From assembly GCF_019024325.1 (NCBI RefSeq), contig NZ_JAFNJS010000009.1, forward strand, positions 115,112 through 179,111: DNA of 64,000 bases, in the 5' to 3' direction. Numbering within the stretch: the first letter of the stretch is position 1; each line of letters begins with the position of its first letter. Source of the DNA: Falsiroseomonas tokyonensis (GTDB lineage: Bacteria > Pseudomonadota > Alphaproteobacteria > Acetobacterales > Acetobacteraceae). Made by a program: the position numbers and the translations under genes. Below are positions 60,201 to 64,000 of this stretch, piece after piece. The notes under the pieces are model-generated. The model did no database searches, had not been told where the DNA came from, and saw only the letters and a program-made list of their open reading frames with translations.

Positions 60201-60437
60201 GGAGAAGTAGATCAGCCCGTCGATGCCGCTCAGCTGCTGCTCGATGATCTGTACCACCGTGTTCTGCACCGTCTCGGCCGAGGCGCCGGGATAGCTGACG
60301 GTGATGGAGATGGCGGGCGGGGCGATGGCCGGATATTGCGCGACGGGCAGGCTGCGCAGCGCGAGCAGCCCCGCCAGCATGATGCCGATGGCGATGACCC
60401 AGGCGAAGACCGGGCGGTCGATGAAGAAGCGTGCCAT
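57279..60437 (-). CDS. RND-family multidrug efflux permease (AcrB/MexB type)
   Basis: A 1052-residue HAE1 permease. The proton-relay aspartate pair is in [21 protein letters not shown] in TM4. The N-terminus is [20 protein letters not shown], and the [17 protein letters not shown]-like pore-domain segment reads [20 protein letters not shown]. The twelve-helix, two-large-loop layout is complete, and the C-terminus ends with proline- and alanine-rich residues. It pumps amphiphilic compounds from the periplasm through an outer-membrane channel; no TolC-like gene lies nearby. It is 10 bp downstream of the adaptor gene. Confidence 0.96.
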   Translation of the reverse strand: MARFFIDRPVFAWVIAIGIMLAGLLALRSLPVAQYPAIAPPAISITVSYPGASAETVQNTVVQIIEQQLSGIDGLIYFSSQTTKDGSATIQLTFAQGTNPDTAQVQVQNKVQLATPRLPQTVQQQGIRVAKSTSNFLMVVGFVSRDGRLASPDISDFLVSTIQDPLSRTPGVGDYQVFGSQFAMRIWLDPAKLLNYGLTPGDVRTAIQAQNVQVSAGEIGALPAVPGQQLNATIIGPSYLQRPEDFGAILLRVQTDGSQVRLRDVARIEIGAESYSNSARFNGSPAAGIGVRLASGANALETAAAVRATIDGLRGTFPAGLEVVYPYDTTPFVRLSITSVAHTLVEAVVLVFLVMFVFLQNWRATLIPTLAIPVVLLGTFGVLAAAGYSINTLTMFGLVLAIGLLVDDAIVVVENVERVMAEEHLSPLEATRKSMDQITGALIGIALVLSAVFLPMAFFGGSTGVIYRQFSITIATAMALSVMVAIFFTPVLCATLLKPHKPGQGQRGVFGLFNRAVDRTTAGYERGVRGSLRRPWRMMAIYAALLAGLGFAFLRLPGGFLPDEDQGTAFVQIIAPPGATSERTQRALDALNRYLMEEEKDVVASNFGINGFSFSGRGQNTGLGFISLRPWDERTGPNGSARALTGRIMRHFATYQDAIVIAFAPPAITELGNATGFTFQLQDRGGAGHAALMQARNQLLGLTAQSPVLTAVRPNGQDDEAQFRLLVDWERASALGLSVSDINTTLSTAWGATYVNDFLDRGRIKRVYMQGEAASRMLPGDLDRWFVRNASGQMVPFSAFGRTEWGYGSPRLERFNGIASREIQGTPAPGRTSGEAMAEMERLAAQLPPGFGYSWSGVSFEERNASGQAPALYAISLIVVFLCLAALYESWSIPTAVMLVVPLGVLGAVVATLLRGMSNDVYFQVGLLTTIGLSAKNAILIVEFAREGFNRGLSLVEATAEAARQRLRPIIMTSLAFTLGVVPLAIASGAGSGAQNAIGTGVIGGVIAGTLLALAFVPIFFLLILRLFRTRPVPPPGQADAAAGAQPQAAAP

Positions 60438-60447
60438 GGGCGGGACC

Positions 60448-61638
60448 TTAGCTGGCCGGCCGCGCGGCGGGGGCGGGTGCGGCGGCGCGTTCGGTGGCGT
60501 TCACGCGTGCGCCGGCGCGGATGCGCTGCACCCCCTCCACCACCACGCGATCGCCGGGCGCCAGGCCATCGGTCACCAGCCAATCAGTGCCGATGGCGCG
60601 GTTGGTCTGCAGCAGGCGCTGCTCCACCACGCCCTCGGCATTCACCACCAGGGCCATCGGCTCGCCCCGCGGGGTGCGGGAGACGCCCTGCTGCGGCACC
60701 AGCAGCGCGCGGTCCGTGACGCCTTCCTCGACCCGAGCGCGCACGAACATGCCGGGCAGCAGCAGCTGGTCCGGATTGGGGAAGACGGCGCGCAGCGTGA
60801 CGGAGCCGGTGCCCTGGTCGACGATCACCTCGGCAACGCGGATTTCGCCGGCATGCGGATATTCCGTGCCATCCTCCAGGATCAACCGCGCCACGGCGCG
60901 ATCCGCGGAGGGACGGCGCAACGCGCCGCTGGCGATGTCCCGGCGCTGTTGCAGCAGCAGCGCGCTGGGCTGCGTCACGTCGACATAGATCGGATCGAGC
61001 TGCGTCACGGTGACCAGCGCCGTGGTCTGGTTGGCGGTGACCAGCGCGCCGGGGGTGACGCTGGAGCGGCCGCTGCGCCCGGCGATGGGCGAGGTGACGC
61101 GGGTATAGCTGAGGTCGATGCGCGCGCTGTCCAGCGCGGCCCGATAGGACAGCACATCCGCCTGCGCTTCCCGCAGCGTTTGCTCCGCCGTGTCCAGGCT
61201 CTGCTGGCTGACCGCCTGGGAGCGGACGAGGGCGCGGTAGCGGCCCGCGGTGGCAAGCGCGCCGCGCACCGTGGCCTCGGCCCGGGCCAGCGCGGCCTCG
61301 GCGCGGGTCACCGCGGCCTCGTAGCTGGCGGGGTCGATCTGGAACAGTGGCTGGCCGGCGGTGACCACCTGGCCCTCGGTGAACAGACGTTCCCGCACCA
61401 CGCCGCCGACCTGGGGGCGGATTTCCGCCACCTGGAAGGCGGTGGTGCGGCCGGGCAGCAGCGTTGTCACCGGCAGTTCCTGGCGCTGCAGGGTGACCAC
61501 GGTGACCGGGGTGGGCGGCGGCGCGGCGGCCTGGGCGGCGGCCGGGCGCACCGGCTGCTCTTCGCAGGCCGCCAGAAGGGCAAGCAGCGCCAGGGCCGGC
61601 AGGCGAAGGGCCAGACGCGCGCCATGCTGTGGGGACAT
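60448..61638 (-). CDS. RND efflux periplasmic adaptor lipoprotein (AcrA type)
   Basis: A 396-residue membrane-fusion protein. Lipoprotein signal [17 protein letters not shown] ends at the lipidated cysteine. The lipoyl-like domain ([34 protein letters not shown]), an alpha-helical hairpin ([17 protein letters not shown]...), and [21 protein letters not shown] are typical of AcrA/MexA. It bridges the pump to an outer-membrane channel encoded elsewhere. The ATG follows a GAGG site. It is the first gene of the MFP-RND-tetR operon. Confidence 0.95.
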   Translation of the reverse strand: MSPQHGARLALRLPALALLALLAACEEQPVRPAAAQAAAPPPTPVTVVTLQRQELPVTTLLPGRTTAFQVAEIRPQVGGVVRERLFTEGQVVTAGQPLFQIDPASYEAAVTRAEAALARAEATVRGALATAGRYRALVRSQAVSQQSLDTAEQTLREAQADVLSYRAALDSARIDLSYTRVTSPIAGRSGRSSVTPGALVTANQTTALVTVTQLDPIYVDVTQPSALLLQQRRDIASGALRRPSADRAVARLILEDGTEYPHAGEIRVAEVIVDQGTGSVTLRAVFPNPDQLLLPGMFVRARVEEGVTDRALLVPQQGVSRTPRGEPMALVVNAEGVVEQRLLQTNRAIGTDWLVTDGLAPGDRVVVEGVQRIRAGARVNATERAAAPAPAARPAS

Positions 61639-61647
61639 GGGACCTCT

Positions 61648-61703
61648 ATGGAAACTGGTGCGTTTTCGGGTTGCGATACGCGCCGGTTTCCATCGGAAGT
61701 CAA
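61648..61703 (-). promoter_or_regulatory. Operon promoter with TetR-like operator
   Basis: On the minus strand TTGACT (61703-61698), a 17-bp spacer and CGTATC (61680-61675) form a promoter. Across it lies an inverted repeat, ATGGAAACTGGTGCG (61648-61662) and CGCGCCGGTTTCCAT (61679-61693), matching at 13 of 15 positions with a 16-bp spacer. One arm overlaps the -35/-10 spacer and -10, and the other the start region, the usual geometry for repression by the TetR protein encoded at the operon's end. Confidence 0.75.
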
Positions 61704-61746
61704 GCAGCGGGTTGTAACCGCCGGTATCCGCCGCCGGGCGCGGCTC

Positions 61747-63192
61747 TCAGCGGTCCAGCTTCGGCAGGCGGAGCGCGAGTTCCCGCTTCAGCACCTTGCC
61801 GGCGCTGTTGCGCGGCAGGTCCGCCACCACGAAGACCTGGCGCGGCCATTTCGGGCGGGGCAGTGCCCCGCGCGCGAAGGCGAGCAGCGCCTCCGGCTCC
61901 GCCGGCGCGGAGAGACGCAGGAAGGCTGCGATCTCCTCGCCGAATTCGGGCGAGGGCCAAGCGAGCACCGCAGCTTCCGCCACCGCCGGATGGGCGGTCA
62001 GCGCGGCTTCGATATCCGCGGGGTGGATGTTGATGCCGGCGCGGATGATCATGTCCTTCTGCCGACCGCGCAGCGTGACGAAGCCCTGCTCATCAAGCGA
62101 GGCGAGATCGCCTGGATAGAACCAGCCATCCCGGAAAGCTTCGGCGGAGGCTTCAGGGTCGCGGTGGTAGCCGGTGGCGCAGGCGGGGCCGCGGTAGCGC
62201 AGCAGGCCGATCTCGCCGGGCGGCAGCGGGCGGTCGGCGTCGTCCACCACCTCCACCTCCACGGCGAAGACGGGGCGGCCCACGGTCTCGCCATGCGTTG
62301 CCAGGTCCTCCGGCGTCAGCAGGGAGACACCGCCGCCCTCGGTGCTGGCGTAGTATTCGAAGAAGCGCGGGCAGAGCCGGTCGCGGATCGCCAGGCGTTC
62401 CTCGGGCGACAGCGGCGCGCCGGAGGAGAAGAGCAGGTTCAGGTTTCGGAGCGGCGCCACGAGGTCATCGGTCAGCGCCAGCAGGCGGCGGAACTGGGTC
62501 GGCACCAGGAAGAGGCTGGTGGCCTCGTGCTGCGCGACGCAGGCCACCAGCTCCTCCGGCGTGCAGGGCGGCGGCTTCAGGATCAGCGCGCCGCCGGAGA
62601 AGAGCACCGACATGGCGAAGGTGCGGCCGCCACCGAAATACAGCGGCGTGGCGCAGACGAAGCGGTCGCGGCCGTTCAGGCCGAGATTGATCCAATGCGT
62701 GCGGAAGCGCGCGAGGAAATGGTGATGCGCGATCAGCGGCCCCTTCGGCCGGCCGGTGGTGCCGGAGGAGAGCGACAGCACGAAGGGTGCTTCCGCATCA
62801 CTGGCGAAGTGTGCGCCGGTTGCATCAACTTCCTGCGGCATGTCGCAGCGCAGGCCGGGCAGCGGCGGCGCGTCCGGCTCCTGCAACACGAGCGCGGCGC
62901 CAAAGTGGTCGGCGACGTTGCGCTGCTCCTCCGCCGTCCAGCGCACATCCATCGGCAGGATCGGCAGGCCGGCGCGCGCCACGGCGTAGAGCGCCACCAC
63001 ATGCTGCGCCGTGTCGCGCAGGCAGATGCCGATAGGCTGGTCGCCCGGCAGGCCAAGGCCTTGGACCCAGGCCGCCATGCGCCGCACCCGTGCGGCGAAT
63101 TCCGCATGGGTCAGAACCAGCGCGCCATCGATCAGCGCGACATGGCCGGGCCGCGCCTTGGCGTGGATGTCCAGCGCATCGGCGAGGTTCAT
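61747..63192 (-). CDS. AMP-dependent acyl/aryl-CoA synthetase
   Basis: A 481-residue ANL ligase. P-loop FVLSLSSGTTGRPKGPLIAHH; A5 region YYASTEGGGVSLL; hinge GWFYPGDLASLDEQGFVTLRGRQKDMIIRAGINIHPADIE; and catalytic lysine in NSAGKVLKRELAL. The tree position within fatty-acid, benzoate-like or long-chain ligases cannot be fixed from sequence alone. It overlaps the amidohydrolase gene by ATGA (63189-63192), so the two are translated together, suggesting one pathway that activates an acid made or consumed by that enzyme. Confidence 0.92.
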   Translation of the reverse strand: MNLADALDIHAKARPGHVALIDGALVLTHAEFAARVRRMAAWVQGLGLPGDQPIGICLRDTAQHVVALYAVARAGLPILPMDVRWTAEEQRNVADHFGAALVLQEPDAPPLPGLRCDMPQEVDATGAHFASDAEAPFVLSLSSGTTGRPKGPLIAHHHFLARFRTHWINLGLNGRDRFVCATPLYFGGGRTFAMSVLFSGGALILKPPPCTPEELVACVAQHEATSLFLVPTQFRRLLALTDDLVAPLRNLNLLFSSGAPLSPEERLAIRDRLCPRFFEYYASTEGGGVSLLTPEDLATHGETVGRPVFAVEVEVVDDADRPLPPGEIGLLRYRGPACATGYHRDPEASAEAFRDGWFYPGDLASLDEQGFVTLRGRQKDMIIRAGINIHPADIEAALTAHPAVAEAAVLAWPSPEFGEEIAAFLRLSAPAEPEALLAFARGALPRPKWPRQVFVVADLPRNSAGKVLKRELALRLPKLDR

Positions 63193-64000
63193 GCGTCCGC
63201 GCCGTCCAGCTTGTAGATGCGCTCCACATTGGTGCGCAGGAATTTCTGCAGCACCGCCTCAGGCAGGTTCAGCTCGGCGATTTCGGACATGGTGCGGCCG
63301 AAGTCGAGCACCGGGAAATCCGTGCCGAAGATAACCTTGTCCTGGCCGTAGCTGCGAATGTAGTGCTTGAAGCTGTCCGGCCAGTAGCGCGGGCTGTGCG
63401 CGTCCGATCCGATGAAGACGTTGCTGTGCTTCCAGGCCATGGCGATCATCTCCTCGGTCCAGGGGATGCCGACATGGATGCCGATGATCTTCAGCTCCGG
63501 GAAGTCGCAGGCCACGGCGTCGAGCGCGATCGGGCGGCCGACGGAGCGCAGCGGATAGCGTGGGTCGTAGACCATGGACTGGCCGACCTGCAGCTGCACC
63601 GGCACGTCGAGCTCGGCGCATTTCGCGTAGAAGGGGTACCACTTGGCATGGTCTGGGGCGAGCTCGAACCAGTGCGGGTAGAAATGCGCGCCGATGAAGC
63701 CGTACTCCGTCACGGCGCGGGACAGCTCTCGCACGCCGCGCATGCCTTCGGTGGGGTCGAGGCCCGCGAGACCATAGAAGCGATCCGGATGCGCCTGCAC
63801 CGCATCCGCCACCAGCCTGTAGTCCACATGATAGCAGGCGGGATGGCCGAGGCGGCCGACCTTGGCCGCAATCAGGAAGGCTTTCTCGATGCCCGCGGCG
63901 TCCATGCGGGCGATCATGTCCTTCAGGCTCATGCCCTCAAAAATCTCGCGCTTGACGCGCATCTTGCTGGTGTAGAAGCCAGTGCGGTCCGGCCGGCCGG
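63189..64000 (-). CDS. Amidohydrolase-family protein (COG2159), 5' end outside window
   Basis: The frame runs open to the window edge, so this is the C-terminal ~270 residues. Amidohydrolase 2 / ACMSD-like features are visible: FYGLAGLDPTEGMRGVRELSRAVTEYGFIGAHFYPHW, LKIIGIHVGIPWTEEM with a metal histidine, and VIFGTDFPVLDFGRTM with the metal aspartate. An ATG lies at 63962, but the family's N-terminal HxH metal site is absent downstream of it, which argues that the real start is beyond 64000. COG2159 enzymes decarboxylate or hydrolyse aromatic or carboxylic acids. It is coupled to the AMP ligase. Confidence 0.85.
   Translation of the reverse strand, partial: GRPDRTGFYTSKMRVKREIFEGMSLKDMIARMDAAGIEKAFLIAAKVGRLGHPACYHVDYRLVADAVQAHPDRFYGLAGLDPTEGMRGVRELSRAVTEYGFIGAHFYPHWFELAPDHAKWYPFYAKCAELDVPVQLQVGQSMVYDPRYPLRSVGRPIALDAVACDFPELKIIGIHVGIPWTEEMIAMAWKHSNVFIGSDAHSPRYWPDSFKHYIRSYGQDKVIFGTDFPVLDFGRTMSEIAELNLPEAVLQKFLRTNVERIYKLDGADA

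Noticed and set aside
1-64000. tRNA genes, rRNA genes, insertion sequences or a replication origin
   Set aside because: I looked through the intergenic regions and found no cloverleaf, transposase or DnaA-box cluster; most gaps are under 150 bp.

Overview
The window reads as chromosomal DNA from a very GC-rich alphaproteobacterium. A member of the Rhodospirillales, most likely Acetobacteraceae of the Roseomonas type, fits best. This rests on a fused shikimate kinase/3-dehydroquinate synthase, the bolA / dnaJ-like / cobS neighbourhood, an alphaproteobacterial GTTC-N7-GTTC SOS box in front of mmcB, an Atm1-type ABC exporter and uniformly G/C-ending codons. The taxonomic call is inference; there is no rRNA gene in the window. 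I see no tRNA, rRNA, CRISPR array, transposase or prophage. The sequence is dense core genome with short intergenic gaps.

Layout. 1-7.6 kb: envelope proteins (DsbA-like oxidoreductase, M48/TPR protease, gamma-glutamyltransferase-like lipoprotein), an aminotransferase, ispE and a TPR lipoprotein. 7.6-13.5 kb: a DUF4212 plus sodium:solute symporter operon with two small membrane proteins, a divergent gene of unknown function and an MHS-type transporter. 13.6-19.9 kb: acyl-CoA metabolism, a tiny 25-codon gene with its own promoter, extreme ribosome-binding site and terminator, an MFS carrier, an orphan amino-acid binding protein and a Coq4-family protein. 20-24.5 kb: a translationally coupled xseA-M23 peptidase-SDR operon divergent from purD. 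24.5-31 kb: LexA-type mmcB, an Rrf2 regulator, a Nudix hydrolase, the Atm1-like exporter, rpmB, a kinase-like protein lacking the phospho-histidine, and a phytase-like lipoprotein. 31-36.4 kb: the cobaltochelatase genes cobS and cobT with a GST between them, then dnaJ-like and bolA. 36.4-43.2 kb: aroKB, xerD, a malyl-CoA-lyase-like gene and a two-subunit molybdenum hydroxylase. 43.3-49.4 kb: runs of overlapping housekeeping genes (SDR, SprT-like protease, tag, cupin, DapA-like lyase, YcgN, DUF3297, HD and MBL hydrolases). 49.4-56.6 kb: an SbcD/SbcC-like pair, uxaA and an AraC regulator. 56.6-64 kb: an RND efflux operon ending in its own tetR, then an AMP-ligase/amidohydrolase pair that runs off the window.

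Two themes run through the window. First, many same-strand neighbours overlap by 4 bp as NTGA, and the downstream gene often starts with GTG or TTG, in one case apparently CTG; this indicates pervasive translational coupling. Second, the intergenic regions are rich in palindromic elements. Within a family, copies differ by paired, compensating substitutions, so hairpin structure rather than sequence appears to be conserved. The clearest cases are the mirror-symmetric element at 40351-40554, the CTAnAGCA palindromes at 19959, 20025 and 38199, and the shared element at 16248-16288 and 50691-50731. These and the 16.3-16.5 kb mini-gene are the least explained parts of the window.
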